From: Cavia porcellus
Taxonomy: Eukaryota; Chordata; Mammalia; Rodentia; Caviidae
Reading direction: 5' to 3'
DNA: 64,000 nt
Assembly (NCBI RefSeq): GCF_034190915.1
Contig: NW_026947629.1
Location: 186,001-250,000 of the forward strand
Shown here piece by piece: positions 41,601 to 56,000 of the stretch (position 1 is the stretch's first letter; each line of letters starts with the position of its first letter). Below the pieces are notes generated by a model, which saw nothing but the letters and a program-made list of their open reading frames with translations, ran no database searches and had not been told where the DNA came from. The position numbers were made by a program, and so were the translations under genes.

Positions 41601-42014
41601 CATACAATGCGCACCACCCCGTGATGTTTTTCTCACTCCTACTAGTGAATCTAATGTAACACACACCCATACAATGCGCACCACCCCGTGATGTTTTTCT
41701 CACTCCTACTAGTGAATCTAATGTAACACACACCCATACAATGCGCACCACCCCGTGATGTTTTTCTCACTCCTACTAGTGAATGTAATGTAACACACAC
41801 CCATACAATGCGCACCACCCCGTGATGTTTTTCTCACTCCTACTAGTGAATCTAATGTACCACACACCCATACAATGCGCACCACCCCGTGATGTTTTTC
41901 TCACTCCTACTAGTGAATCTAATGTAACACACACCCATACAATGCGCACCAGCCCGTGATGTTTTTCTCACTCCTTCTAGTGAATCTAATGTAACACACA
42001 CACATACAATGCGC

Positions 42015-42157
42015 ACCACCCCGCGATATTTTTCAGGAACCTATCGTACATTACCACTGCATGTTCACTGACCTCCCCATGCTGACCACCCCGCGGTGCT
42101 TTTCTCTATCCTACATTGCCACTCACTGCCTATTCTAATTCAGACCCTCCGATTCAC
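42015..42157 (+). repeat. Diverged monomer dimer, copy 7 (subtype b)
   Basis: Subtype b with CCTATCGTAC plus a new variant, TTTTTCAGGAACC. It lies 5,037 bp from copy 5, at the same place in the unit. Confidence 0.93.
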
Positions 42158-43563
42158 ACCACCCCGTGATGTTTTTCTCACTCCTATTAGTGAATGTAAT
42201 GTAACACACACCCATACAATGCGCACCACCCCGTGATGTTTTTCTCACTCCTACTAGTGAATGTAATGTAACACACATCCATACAATGCGCACCACCCCG
42301 TGATGTTTTTCTCACTAATACTAGTTAATGTAATGTAACACACACCCATACAATGCGCACCACCCCGTGATGTTTTTCTCACTCCTACTGGTGAATGTAA
42401 TGTAACACACACCCATACAATGCGCACCACCCCGTGATGTTTTTCTCACTCCTACTGGTGAATCTAATGTAACACACACCCATACAATGCGCACCACCCC
42501 GTGATGTTTTTCTCACTCCTACTGGTGAATCTAATGTAACACACACCCATATAATGCGCACCACCCCGTGATGTTTTTCTCACTCCTACTAGTGAATGTA
42601 ATGTAACACACACCCATACAATGCGCACCACTCCGTGATGTTTTTCTCAGCCCTACTAGTGAATCTAATATAACACACACCCATACAATGCGCACCACCC
42701 CGTGATGTTTTTCTCACCCCTACTAGTGAATCTAATGTAACACACACCCATACAATGCGCACCACCCCGTGATGTTTTTCTCACCCCTACTAGTGAATCT
42801 AATGTAACACACACCCATACAAAGCGCACCACCCCGTGATGTTTTTCTCACTCCTACTAGTGAATCTAATGTAACACACACCCATATAATGCGCACCACC
42901 CCGTGATGTTTTTCTAATTCCTACTAGTGAATCTAATGTAACACACACCCATACAATGCGCACCACCCCGTGATGTTTTTCTCACTCCTACTAGTGATTG
43001 TAATGTAACACACACCCATACAATGCGCACCACCCCGTGATGTTTTTCTCACTCCTACTAGTGAATCTAATGTAACACACACCCATACAATGTGCACCAC
43101 CCCGTGATGTTTTTCTCACTCCTACTAGTGAATCTATGTAACACACACCCATACAATGCGCACCACCCCGTGATGTTTTTCTCACTCCTACTAGTGAATC
43201 TATGTAACACACACCCATACAATGCGCACCACCCTGTGATGTTTTTCTCACTCCTACTAATGAATCTAATGTAAACACACACCCATACAATGCGCACCAC
43301 CCCGTGATGTTTTCCTCACTCCTACTAGTGAACCTAATGTAACACACACCCATACAATGCGCACCACCCCGTGATGTTTTTCTCACTCCTACTAGTGAAT
43401 CTAATGTAACACACACCCATACAATGCGCACCACCCCGTGATGTTTTTCTCACTCCTACTAGTGAATCTAATGTAACACACACCCATACAATGCGCACCA
43501 CCCCGTGATGTTTTTCTCACTCCTACTAGTGAATCTAATGTAACACACACACATACAATGCGC

Positions 43564-43706
43564 ACCACATCGCGATGTTTTTCAGAAACCTATCCTACAT
43601 TACCACTGCATGTTCCCTGACCTCCCAATGCTGACCACCCCGCGGTGCTTTTCTCTATCCTACATTGCCACTCACTGCCTATTCTAATTCAGACCCTCCG
43701 ATTCAC
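43564..43706 (+). repeat. Diverged monomer dimer, copy 8 (subtype c)
   Basis: Subtype c, 5,037 bp from copy 6 and 1,549 bp after copy 7. Flanks are the standard ones. Confidence 0.93.
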
Positions 43707-44530
43707 ACCACCCCGTGATGTTTTTCTCACTCCTATTAGTGAATGTAATGTAACACACACCCATACAATGCGCACCACCCCGTGATGTTTTTCTCACTCC
43801 TACTAGTGAATGTAATGTAACACACACCCATACAATGCGCACCACCCCGTGATGTTTTTCTCACTAATACCTGTGAATTTAATGTAACGCACACCCATAC
43901 AATGCGCACCACCCCGTGATGTTTTTCTCACTCCTACTAGTGAATCTAATGTAACACACACCCATACAATGCGCACCACCCCGTGATGTTTTTCTCACTC
44001 CTACTAGTGAATGTAATGTAACACACACCCATACAATGCGCACCACCCCGTGATGTTTTTCTCACTCCTAATAGTGAATGTAATGTAACACACACCCATA
44101 CAATGCGCACCACCCCGTGATGTTTTTCTCACTCCTACTAGTGAATGTAATGTAACACACACCCATACAATGCGCACCACCCCGTGATGTTCTTCTCACT
44201 CCTACTAGTGAATGTAATGTAACACACACCCATACAATGCGCACCACCCCGTGATGTTTTTCTCACTCGTACTAGTGAATGTAATGTAACACACACCCAT
44301 ACAATGCGCACCACCCCGTGATGTTTTTCGCACTCCTACTAGTGAATGTAATGTAACACACACCCATACAATGCGCACCACCCCGTGATGTTTTTCTCAC
44401 TCCTACTAGTGAATGTATTGTAACACACACCCAAACAATGCGCACCACCCCGTGATGTTTTTCTCACTCCTACTAGTGAATGTAATGTAACACACACCCA
44501 TACAATGCGGACCACCCCGTGATGTTTTTC

Positions 44531-44600
44531 TCACTCCAATAGTCAATCTAACGTTTCACACACCCATACAATGCGCACCATCCCGTGATGTTTTTCTCAC
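44531..44600 (+). repeat. CCAATAGTCAATC variant monomer, four copies
   Basis: A shortened, diverged monomer reads CCAATAGTCAATCTAACG where others read CCTACTAGTGAATCTAATG, breaking the TCACT/AGTGA dyad. It occurs near 44,535, 51,029, 54,024 and 54,894. The first two have CGTTTCACAC and the last two CGTTACACAC, which separates two lineages. Confidence 0.75.
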
Positions 44601-44815
44601 TCCTACTATTGAATCTAATGTAACACACACCCATACAATGCGCACCACCCCGTGATGTTTTTCTCACTCCTACTAGTTAATGTAATGTAACACACACCCA
44701 TACAATGCGCACCACCCCGTGATGTTTTTCTCACTAATACCTGTGAATTTAATGTAACACACACCCATACAATGCGCACCACCCCGTGATGTTTTTCTCA
44801 CCCCTACTAGTGAAT

Positions 44816-45451
44816 CTAATGTAACACACACCCATACAATGCGCACCACCCCGTGATGTTTTTCTCACACCTACTAGTGAATCTAATGTAACACACACCC
44901 ATACAATGTGCACCACCCCGTGATGTTTTTCTCACTCCTACTAAGTGAATGTAATGTAACACACACCCATACAATGCGCACCACCCCGTGATGTTTTTCT
45001 CACTCCTACTAGTGAATCTAATGTAACACACACCCATACAATGCGCACCACCCCGTGATGTTTTTCTCACTCCCACTAGTGATTGTAATGCAACACACAC
45101 CCATACAATGCGCACCACCCCGTGATGTTTTTCTCACTCCTACTAGTGAATCTAATGTAACACACACCCATACAATGTGCACCACCCCGTGATGTTTTTC
45201 TCACTCCTACTAGTGAATCTATGTAACACACACCCATACAATGCGCACCACCCTGTGATGTTTTTCTCACTCCTTCTAGTGAATCTATGTAACACACACC
45301 CATACAATGCGCACCACCCCGTGATGTTTTTCTCACTCCTACTAGTGAATCTAATGTAACACACACCCATACAATGCGCACCACCCCGTGATGTTTTTCT
45401 CACTCCTACTAGTGAATCTAATGTAACACACACCCATACAATGCGCACCAC
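44816..45451 (+). repeat. 636-bp module, first of seven copies
   Basis: The module carries CTCACACCTAC, CAATGTGCACC, a 68-bp TACTAAGTGAATG monomer, TCCCACTAGTGATTG with ATGCAACAC, a second TGTGCACC, two CTATG monomers, CCCTGTGATG and CCTTCTAG, in that order. All copies are 636 bp: 51,310-51,945, 53,102-53,737, 54,172-54,807, 55,175-55,810, 56,633-57,268 and 59,573-60,208. Start-to-start spacings are 6,494, 1,792, 1,070, 1,003, 1,458 and 2,940 bp. The constant length and variable spacing show repeated re-use of one block. Confidence 0.88.
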
Positions 45452-45543
45452 CCCGGGATGTTTTTCTCACTCCTACTAGTGAATCTAATGTAACACACAC
45501 CCATACAATGCGCACCACCCCGTGATGTTTTTCTCACTCCTAC

Positions 45544-45595
45544 TAGTGAATGCAATACAATGCGCACCACCCCGTGATGTTTTTCTCACTCCTAC
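45544..45595 (+). repeat. 52-bp truncated monomer, first of six copies
   Basis: A monomer with a 15-bp internal deletion reads TAGTGAATGCAATACAATGC, removing the CA-rich stretch and most of ACACCCATACA. Identical copies start at 52,038, 55,903, 57,361, 60,301 and 63,769. Each is followed by a CTAATGAATG monomer, then one with GCGAACC, then one with CACCACGTGATG. The shared breakpoint means a single deletion event spread by later duplications. Confidence 0.92.
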
Positions 45596-46130
45596 TAATG
45601 AATGTAATGTAACACACACCCATACAATGCGAACCACCCCGTGATGTTTTTCTCACTCCTACTAGTGAATGTAATGTAACACACACCCATACAATGCGCA
45701 CCACCACGTGATGTTTTTCTCACTCCTACTAGTGAATGTAATGTAACACACACCCATACAATGCGCACCACCCCGTGATATTTTTCTCACTCCTACTAGT
45801 GAATGTAATGTAACACACACCCATACAATGCGCACCACCCCGTGATGTTTTTCTCACTCCTACTAGTGAAAGTAATGTAACACACACCCATACAATGCGC
45901 ACCACCCCGTGATGTTTTCTCACTCCTACTAGTGAATGTAATGTAACACACACCCATACAATGCGCACCACCCCGTGATGTTTTTCTCACTCCTACTAGT
46001 GAATGTAATGTAACACACACCCATACAATGCGCACCACCCCGTGATGTTTTTCTCACTCCTACTAGTGAATTCAATGTAACACACACCCATACAATGCGC
46101 ACCACCCCGTGATGTTTTTCTCACTCCTAC

Positions 46131-46197
46131 TAGTGAATGTAATGTAACACACACCCATTCAAAGCGCACCACCAAGTGATGTGTTTCTCACTCCTAC
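46131..46197 (+). repeat. CATTCAAAGCG variant monomer, four copies
   Basis: A 67-bp monomer with clustered changes (CCATTCAAAGCGC, CACCAAGTGATGTGTTTCTC) has copies at 52,625-52,691, 57,948-58,014 and 60,888-60,954. It changes the TGCGCA site and the second CpG together. It is one of the most diverged monomers of normal length. Confidence 0.85.
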
Positions 46198-48508
46198 TAG
46201 TGAATGTAATGTAACACACACCCAAACAATGCGCACCACCCCGTGATGTTTTTCTCACTCCTACTAGTGAATGTAATGTAACACACACACATACAATGCG
46301 CACCACCCCGTGATGTTTTTCTCACTCCTACTAGTGAATGTAATGTAACACACACCCATACAATGCGCACCATCCCGTGATGTTTTTCTCACTTCTACTA
46401 GTGAATCTAATGTAACACACACCCATACAATGCGCACCACCCCGTGATGTTTTTCTCACTCCTAGTAGTGAATCTAATGTTACACACACCCATACAATGC
46501 GCACCACCCCGTGATGTTTTTCTCACTCCTACTAGTGAATCTAATGTAACACACACCCATACAATGCGCACCACCCCGTGATGTATTTCTCACCCCTACT
46601 AGTGAATCTAATGTAACACACACCCATACAATGCGCACCACCCCGTGATGTTTTTCTCACTCCTACTAGTGAATCTAATGTAACACACACCCATGCAATG
46701 CGCACCACCCCGTGATGTATTTCTCACTCCTACTAGTGAATCTAATGTAACACACACCCATGCAATGCGCACCACCCCGTGATGTTTTTCTCACTCCTAC
46801 TAGTGAATCTAATGTAACACACACCCATACAATGCGCACCACCCCGTGATGTTTTTCTCACTCCTACTAGCGAATCTAATGTAACACACACCCATACAAT
46901 GCGCACCACCCCGTGATGTTTTTCTCACTCCTACTAGTGAATCTATGTAACACACACCCATACAATGCGCACCACCCCGTGATGTTTTTCTCAATCCTAC
47001 TAGTGAATCTATGTAACACACACCCATACAATGCGCACAACACCGTGATGTTTTTCTCACTCCTACTAGTGAATCTATGTATCACACACCCATACAATGC
47101 GCACCACCCCGTGATGTTTTTCTCACTCCTACTAGTGAATGTAATGTAACACACACCCATACAATGCGCACCACCCCGTGATGTTTTTCTCACTCCTACT
47201 AGTGAATGTAATGTAACACACACCCATACAATGCGCACCACACCGTGATGTTTTTCTCACTCCTACTAGTGAATGTAATGTAACACACACCCATACAATG
47301 CGCACCACCCCGTGATGTTTTTCTCACTCCTACTAGTGAATGTAATGTAACACACACCCATACAATGCGCACCACCCCGTGATGTTTTTCTCACTCCTGC
47401 TAGTGAATGTAATGTAACACATACCCATACAATGCACACCACCCCGTGATGTTTTTCTCACTCCTGCTAGTGAATTTAATGTAACACACACCCATACAAT
47501 GCGCACCACCACGTGATGTTTTTCTCACTCCTGCTAGTGAATGTAATGTAACACACACCCATACAATGCGCACCACCCCGTGATGTTTTTCTCACTCCTA
47601 CTAGTGAATGTAATGTAACACACACCCATACAGTGCGCACCACCCCGTGATGTTTTTCTCACTCCTACTAGTGAATGTAATGTAACACACACCCATACAA
47701 TGCGCACCACCGCGTGATGTTTTTCTCACTCCTACTAGTGAATGTAATGTAACACACACCCATACAATGCGCACCACCCCGTGATGTTTTTCTCACTCCT
47801 ACTATTGAATGTAATGTAACACACACCCATACAATGCGCACCACCCCGTGATGTTTTTCTCACTCCTACTAGTGAATGTAATGTAACACACACCCATACA
47901 ATGCGCACCACACCGTGATGTTTTTCTCACTCCTACTAGTGAATGTAATGTAACACAGACCATACAATGCGAACCACCCCTTGATGTTTTTCTCACTCCT
48001 ACTAGTCAATGTAATGTAACACACACCCATACAATGCGCACCACCCCGTGATGTTTTTCTCACTCCTACTAGTGAATCTAATGTAACACACACCCATACA
48101 ATGCGCACCACCCCGTGATGTTTTTCTCACTCCTACTAGTGAATCTAATGTAACACACACCCATACAATGCGCACCACCCCGTGATGTTTTTCTCACTCC
48201 TACTAGTGAATCTAATGTAACACACACCCATACAATGCGCACCACCCCGTGATGTTTTTCTCACTCCTACTAGTGAATGTAATGTAACACACACCCATAC
48301 AATGCGCACCACCCCGTGATGTTTTTCTCACTCCTACTAGTGAATCTAATGTACCACACACCCATACAATGCGCACCACCCCGTGATGTTTTTCTCACTC
48401 CTACTAGTGAATCTAATGTAACACACACCCATACAATGCGCACCAGCCCGTGATGTTTTTCTCACTCCTTCTAGTGAATCTAATGTAACACACACACATA
48501 CAATGCGC

Positions 48509-48651
48509 ACCACCCCGCGATATTTTTCAGGAACCTATCGTACATTACCACTGCATGTTCACTGACCTCCCCATGCTGACCACCCCGCGGTGCTTTTCTC
48601 TATCCTACATTGCCACTCACTGCCTATTCTAATTCAGACCCTCCGATTCAC
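48509..48651 (+). repeat. Diverged monomer dimer, copy 9 (subtype b)
   Basis: Subtype b with both CCTATCGTAC and CAGGAACC. It lies 6,494 bp from copy 7, as expected for the 6,494-bp duplication. Confidence 0.93.
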
Positions 48652-50057
48652 ACCACCCCGTGATGTTTTTCTCACTCCTATTAGTGAATGTAATGTAACA
48701 CACACCCATACAATGCGCACCACCCCGTGATGTTTTTCTCACTCCTACTAGTGAATGTAATGTAACACACATCCATACAATGCGCACCACCCCGTGATGT
48801 TTTTCTCACTAATACTAGTTAATGTAATGTAACACACACCCATACAATGCGCACCACCCCGTGATGTTTTTCTCACTCCTACTGGTGAATGTAATGTAAC
48901 ACACACCCATACAATGCGCACCACCCCGTGATGTTTTTCTCACTCCTACTGGTGAATCTAATGTAACACACACCCATACAATGCGCACCACCCCGTGATG
49001 TTTTTCTCACTCCTACTGGTGAATCTAATGTAACACACACCCATATAATGCGCACCACCCCGTGATGTTTTTCTCACTCCTACTAGTGAATGTAATGTAA
49101 CACACACCCATACAATGCGCACCACTCCGTGATGTTTTTCTCAGCCCTACTAGTGAATCTAATATAACACACACCCATACAATGCGCACCACCCCGTGAT
49201 GTTTTTCTCACCCCTACTAGTGAATCTAATGTAACACACACCCATACAATGCGCACCACCCCGTGATGTTTTTCTCACCCCTACTAGTGAATCTAATGTA
49301 ACACACACCCATACAAAGCGCACCACCCCGTGATGTTTTTCTCACTCCTACTAGTGAATCTAATGTAACACACACCCATATAATGCGCACCACCCCGTGA
49401 TGTTTTTCTAATTCCTACTAGTGAATCTAATGTAACACACACCCATACAATGCGCACCACCCCGTGATGTTTTTCTCACTCCTACTAGTGATTGTAATGT
49501 AACACACACCCATACAATGCGCACCACCCCGTGATGTTTTTCTCACTCCTACTAGTGAATCTAATGTAACACACACCCATACAATGTGCACCACCCCGTG
49601 ATGTTTTTCTCACTCCTACTAGTGAATCTATGTAACACACACCCATACAATGCGCACCACCCCGTGATGTTTTTCTCACTCCTACTAGTGAATCTATGTA
49701 ACACACACCCATACAATGCGCACCACCCTGTGATGTTTTTCTCACTCCTACTAATGAATCTAATGTAAACACACACCCATACAATGCGCACCACCCCGTG
49801 ATGTTTTCCTCACTCCTACTAGTGAACCTAATGTAACACACACCCATACAATGCGCACCACCCCGTGATGTTTTTCTCACTCCTACTAGTGAATCTAATG
49901 TAACACACACCCATACAATGCGCACCACCCCGTGATGTTTTTCTCACTCCTACTAGTGAATCTAATGTAACACACACCCATACAATGCGCACCACCCCGT
50001 GATGTTTTTCTCACTCCTACTAGTGAATCTAATGTAACACACACACATACAATGCGC

Positions 50058-50200
50058 ACCACATCGCGATGTTTTTCAGAAACCTATCCTACATTACCAC
50101 TGCATGTTCCCTGACCTCCCAATGCTGACCACCCCGCGGTGCTTTTCTCTATCCTACATTGCCACTCACTGCCTATTCTAATTCAGACCCTCCGATTCAC
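50058..50200 (+). repeat. Diverged monomer dimer, copy 10 (subtype c)
   Basis: Subtype c, 6,494 bp from copy 8 and 1,549 bp after copy 9. Flanks are the standard ones. Confidence 0.93.
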
Positions 50201-53094
50201 ACCACCCCGTGATGTTTTTCTCACTCCTATTAGTGAATGTAATGTAACACACACCCATACAATGCGCACCACCCCGTGATGTTTTTCTCACTCCTACTAG
50301 TGAATGTAATGTAACACACACCCATACAATGCGCACCACCCCGTGATGTTTTTCTCACTAATACCTGTGAATTTAATGTAACGCACACCCATACAATGCG
50401 CACCACCCCGTGATGTTTTTCTCACTCCTACTAGTGAATCTAATGTAACACACACCCATACAATGCGCACCACCCCGTGATGTTTTTCTCACTCCTACTA
50501 GTGAATGTAATGTAACACACACCCATACAATGCGCACCACCCCGTGATGTTTTTCTCACTCCTACTAGTGAATGTAATGTAACACACACCCATACAATGC
50601 GCACCACCCCGTGATGTTTTTCTCACTCCTACTAGTGAATGTAATGTAACACACACCCATACAATGCGCACCACCCCGTGATGTTCTTCTCACTCCTACT
50701 AGTGAATGTAATGTAACACACACCCATACAATGCGCACCACCCCGTGATGTTTTTCTCACTCGTACTAGTGAATGTAATGTAACACACACCCATACAATG
50801 CGCACCACCCCGTGATGTTTTTCGCACTCCTACTAGTGAATGTAATGTAACACACACCCATACAATGCGCACCACCCCGTGATGTTTTTCTCACTCCTAC
50901 TAGTGAATGTATTGTAACACACACCCAAACAATGCGCACCACCCCGTGATGTTTTTCTCACTCCTACTAGTGAATGTAATGTAACACACACCCATACAAT
51001 GCGGACCACCCCGTGATGTTTTTCTCACTCCAATAGTCAATCTAACGTTTCACACACCCATACAATGCGCACCATCCCGTGATGTTTTTCTCACTCCTAC
51101 TATTGAATCTAATGTAACACACACCCATACAATGCGCACCACCCCGTGATGTTTTTCTCACTCCTACTAGTTAATGTAATGTAACACACACCCATACAAT
51201 GCGCACCACCCCGTGATGTTTTTCTCACTAATACCTGTGAATTTAATGTAACACACACCCATACAATGCGCACCACCCCGTGATGTTTTTCTCACCCCTA
51301 CTAGTGAATCTAATGTAACACACACCCATACAATGCGCACCACCCCGTGATGTTTTTCTCACACCTACTAGTGAATCTAATGTAACACACACCCATACAA
51401 TGTGCACCACCCCGTGATGTTTTTCTCACTCCTACTAAGTGAATGTAATGTAACACACACCCATACAATGCGCACCACCCCGTGATGTTTTTCTCACTCC
51501 TACTAGTGAATCTAATGTAACACACACCCATACAATGCGCACCACCCCGTGATGTTTTTCTCACTCCCACTAGTGATTGTAATGCAACACACACCCATAC
51601 AATGCGCACCACCCCGTGATGTTTTTCTCACTCCTACTAGTGAATCTAATGTAACACACACCCATACAATGTGCACCACCCCGTGATGTTTTTCTCACTC
51701 CTACTAGTGAATCTATGTAACACACACCCATACAATGCGCACCACCCTGTGATGTTTTTCTCACTCCTTCTAGTGAATCTATGTAACACACACCCATACA
51801 ATGCGCACCACCCCGTGATGTTTTTCTCACTCCTACTAGTGAATCTAATGTAACACACACCCATACAATGCGCACCACCCCGTGATGTTTTTCTCACTCC
51901 TACTAGTGAATCTAATGTAACACACACCCATACAATGCGCACCACCCCGGGATGTTTTTCTCACTCCTACTAGTGAATCTAATGTAACACACACCCATAC
52001 AATGCGCACCACCCCGTGATGTTTTTCTCACTCCTACTAGTGAATGCAATACAATGCGCACCACCCCGTGATGTTTTTCTCACTCCTACTAATGAATGTA
52101 ATGTAACACACACCCATACAATGCGAACCACCCCGTGATGTTTTTCTCACTCCTACTAGTGAATGTAATGTAACACACACCCATACAATGCGCACCACCA
52201 CGTGATGTTTTTCTCACTCCTACTAGTGAATGTAATGTAACACACACCCATACAATGCGCACCACCCCGTGATATTTTTCTCACTCCTACTAGTGAATGT
52301 AATGTAACACACACCCATACAATGCGCACCACCCCGTGATGTTTTTCTCACTCCTACTAGTGAAAGTAATGTAACACACACCCATACAATGCGCACCACC
52401 CCGTGATGTTTTCTCACTCCTACTAGTGAATGTAATGTAACACACACCCATACAATGCGCACCACCCCGTGATGTTTTTCTCACTCCTACTAGTGAATGT
52501 AATGTAACACACACCCATACAATGCGCACCACCCCGTGATGTTTTTCTCACTCCTACTAGTGAATTCAATGTAACACACACCCATACAATGCGCACCACC
52601 CCGTGATGTTTTTCTCACTCCTACTAGTGAATGTAATGTAACACACACCCATTCAAAGCGCACCACCAAGTGATGTGTTTCTCACTCCTACTAGTGAATG
52701 TAATGTAACACACACCCAAACAATGCGCACCACCCCGTGATGTTTTTCTCACTCCTACTAGTGAATGTAATGTAACACACACACATACAATGCGCACCAC
52801 CCCGTGATGTTTTTCTCACTCCTACTAGTGAATGTAATGTAACACACACCCATACAATGCGCACCATCCCGTGATGTTTTTCTCACTTCTACTAGTGAAT
52901 CTAATGTAACACACACCCATACAATGCGCACCACCCCGTGATGTTTTTCTCACTCCTAGTAGTGAATCTAATGTTACACACACCCATACAATGCGCACCA
53001 CCCCGTGATGTTTTTCTCACTCCTACTAGTGAATCTAATGTAACACACACCCATACAATGCGCACCACCCCGTGATGTATTTCTCACCCCTACT

Positions 53095-56000
53095 AGTGAA
53101 TCTAATGTAACACACACCCATACAATGCGCACCACCCCGTGATGTTTTTCTCACACCTACTAGTGAATCTAATGTAACACACACCCATACAATGTGCACC
53201 ACCCCGTGATGTTTTTCTCACTCCTACTAAGTGAATGTAATGTAACACACACCCATACAATGCGCACCACCCCGTGATGTTTTTCTCACTCCTACTAGTG
53301 AATCTAATGTAACACACACCCATACAATGCGCACCACCCCGTGATGTTTTTCTCACTCCCACTAGTGATTGTAATGCAACACACACCCATACAATGCGCA
53401 CCACCCCGTGATGTTTTTCTCACTCCTACTAGTGAATCTAATGTAACACACACCCATACAATGTGCACCACCCCGTGATGTTTTTCTCACTCCTACTAGT
53501 GAATCTATGTAACACACACCCATACAATGCGCACCACCCTGTGATGTTTTTCTCACTCCTTCTAGTGAATCTATGTAACACACACCCATACAATGCGCAA
53601 CACCCCGTGATGTTTTTCTCACTCCTACTAGTGAATGTAATGTAACACACACCCATACTATGCGCACCACCCCATGATGTTTTTCTCACTCCTACTAGTG
53701 AATGTAATGTAACACACACCCATACAATGCGCACCACCCCGTGATGTTTTTCTCACTCGTACTAGTGAATGTAATGTAACACACACCCATACAATGCGCA
53801 CCACCCCGTGATGTTTTTCGCACTCCTACTAGTGAATGTAATGTAACACACACCCATACAATGCGCACCACCCCGTGATGTTTTTCTCACTCCTACTAGT
53901 GAATGTATTGTAACACACACCCAAACAATGCGCACCACCGCGTGATGTTTTTCTCACTCCTACTAGTGAATGTAATGTAACACACACCCATACAATGCGG
54001 ACCACCCCGTGATGTTTTTCTCACTCCAATAGTCAATCTAACGTTACACACACCCATACAATGCGCACCACCCCGTGATGTTTTTCTCACTAATACCTGT
54101 GAATTTAATGTAACACACACCCATACAATGCGCACCACCCCGTGATGTTTTTCTCACCCCTACTAGTGAATCTAATGTAACACACACCCATACAATGCGC
54201 ACCACCCCGTGATGTTTTTCTCACACCTACTAGTGAATCTAATGTAACACACACCCATACAATGTGCACCACCCCGTGATGTTTTTCTCACTCCTACTAA
54301 GTGAATGTAATGTAACACACACCCATACAATGCGCACCACCCCGTGATGTTTTTCTCACTCCTACTAGTGAATCTAATGTAACACACACCCATACAATGC
54401 GCACCACCCCGTGATGTTTTTCTCACTCCCACTAGTGATTGTAATGCAACACACACCCATACAATGCGCACCACCCCGTGATGTTTTTCTCACTCCTACT
54501 AGTGAATCTAATGTAACACACACCCATACAATGTGCACCACCCCGTGATGTTTTTCTCACTCCTACTAGTGAATCTATGTAACACACACCCATACAATGC
54601 GCACCACCCTGTGATGTTTTTCTCACTCCTTCTAGTGAATCTATGTAACACACACCCATACAATGCGCACCACCCCGTGATGTTTTTCTCACTCCTACTA
54701 GTGAATCTAATGTAACACACACCCATACAATGCGCACCACCCCGTGATGTTTTTCTCACTCCTACTAGTGAATGTATTGTAACACACACCCAAACAATGC
54801 GCACCACCCCGTGATGTTTTTCTCACTCCTACTAGTGAATGTAATGTAACACACACCCATACAATGCGGACCACCCCGTGATGTTTTTCTCACTCCAATA
54901 GTCAATCTAACGTTACACACACCCATACAATGCGCACCATCCCGTGATGTTTTTCTCACTCCTACTAGTGAATCTAATGTAACACACACCCATACAATGC
55001 GCACCACCCCGTGATGTTTTTCTCACTCCTACTAGTTAATGTAATGTAACACACAACCATACAATGCGCACCACCCCGTGATGTTTTTCTCACTAATACC
55101 TGTGAATTTAATGTAACACACACCCATACAATGCGCACCACCCCGTGATGTTTTTCTCACCCCTACTAGTGAATCTAATGTAACACACACCCATACAATG
55201 CGCACCACCCCGTGATGTTTTTCTCACACCTACTAGTGAATCTAATGTAACACACACCCATACAATGTGCACCACCCCGTGATGTTTTTCTCACTCCTAC
55301 TAAGTGAATGTAATGTAACACACACCCATACAATGCGCACCACCCCGTGATGTTTTTCTCACTCCTACTAGTGAATCTAATGTAACACACACCCATACAA
55401 TGCGCACCACCCCGTGATGTTTTTCTCACTCCCACTAGTGATTGTAATGCAACACACACCCATACAATGCGCACCACCCCGTGATGTTTTTCTCACTCCT
55501 ACTAGTGAATCTAATGTAACACACACCCATACAATGTGCACCACCCCGTGATGTTTTTCTCACTCCTACTAGTGAATCTATGTAACACACACCCATACAA
55601 TGCGCACCACCCTGTGATGTTTTTCTCACTCCTTCTAGTGAATCTATGTAACACACACCCATACAATGCGCACCACCCCGTGATGTTTTTCTCACTCCTA
55701 CTAGTGAATCTAATGTAACACACACCCATACAATGCGCACCACCCCGTGATGTTTTTCTCACTCCTACTAGTGAATCTAATGTAACACACACCCATACAA
55801 TGCGCACCACCCCGGGATGTTTTTCTCACTCCTACTAGTGAATCTAATGTAACACACACCCATACAATGCGCACCACCCCGTGATGTTTTTCTCACTCCT
55901 ACTAGTGAATGCAATACAATGCGCACCACCCCGTGATGTTTTTCTCACTCCTACTAATGAATGTAATGTAACACACACCCATACAATGCGAACCACCCCG

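Larger units (their letters stand above)
38871..43907 (+). repeat. 5,037-bp tandem duplication, copy 2
   Basis: This is the second copy of the 5,037-bp unit, with dimers at 42,015 and 43,564. It differs by scattered single bases, for example ACATACCC near 40,926 and CAGGAACC in the dimer. Both of these are shared with the later copy at 46.8-48.6 kb, which shows that copy 2 was the template for the 6,494-bp duplication. Confidence 0.9.
40107..46600 (+). repeat. 6,494-bp tandem duplication, copy 1
   Basis: The segment repeats from about 46,601 at a constant lag of 6,494 bp. It overlaps most of the second 5,037-bp copy and adds 43,908-46,600, which includes the 636-bp module, the 52-bp truncated monomer, a 66-bp unit, and the CATTCAAAGCG monomer. 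The edges are set by CTCACCCCTACT near 46,591 matching 53,085, against CTCACTCCTACT on the other side, and are good to about 40 bp. Confidence 0.89.
46601..53094 (+). repeat. 6,494-bp tandem duplication, copy 2
   Basis: This is the second copy, with dimers at 48,509 and 50,058. It is nearly identical to copy 1; one difference is CTAATAG at about 44,070 in copy 1 against CTACTAG here. Beyond 53,094 the sequence switches to a further copy of the 636-bp module. Confidence 0.89.
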
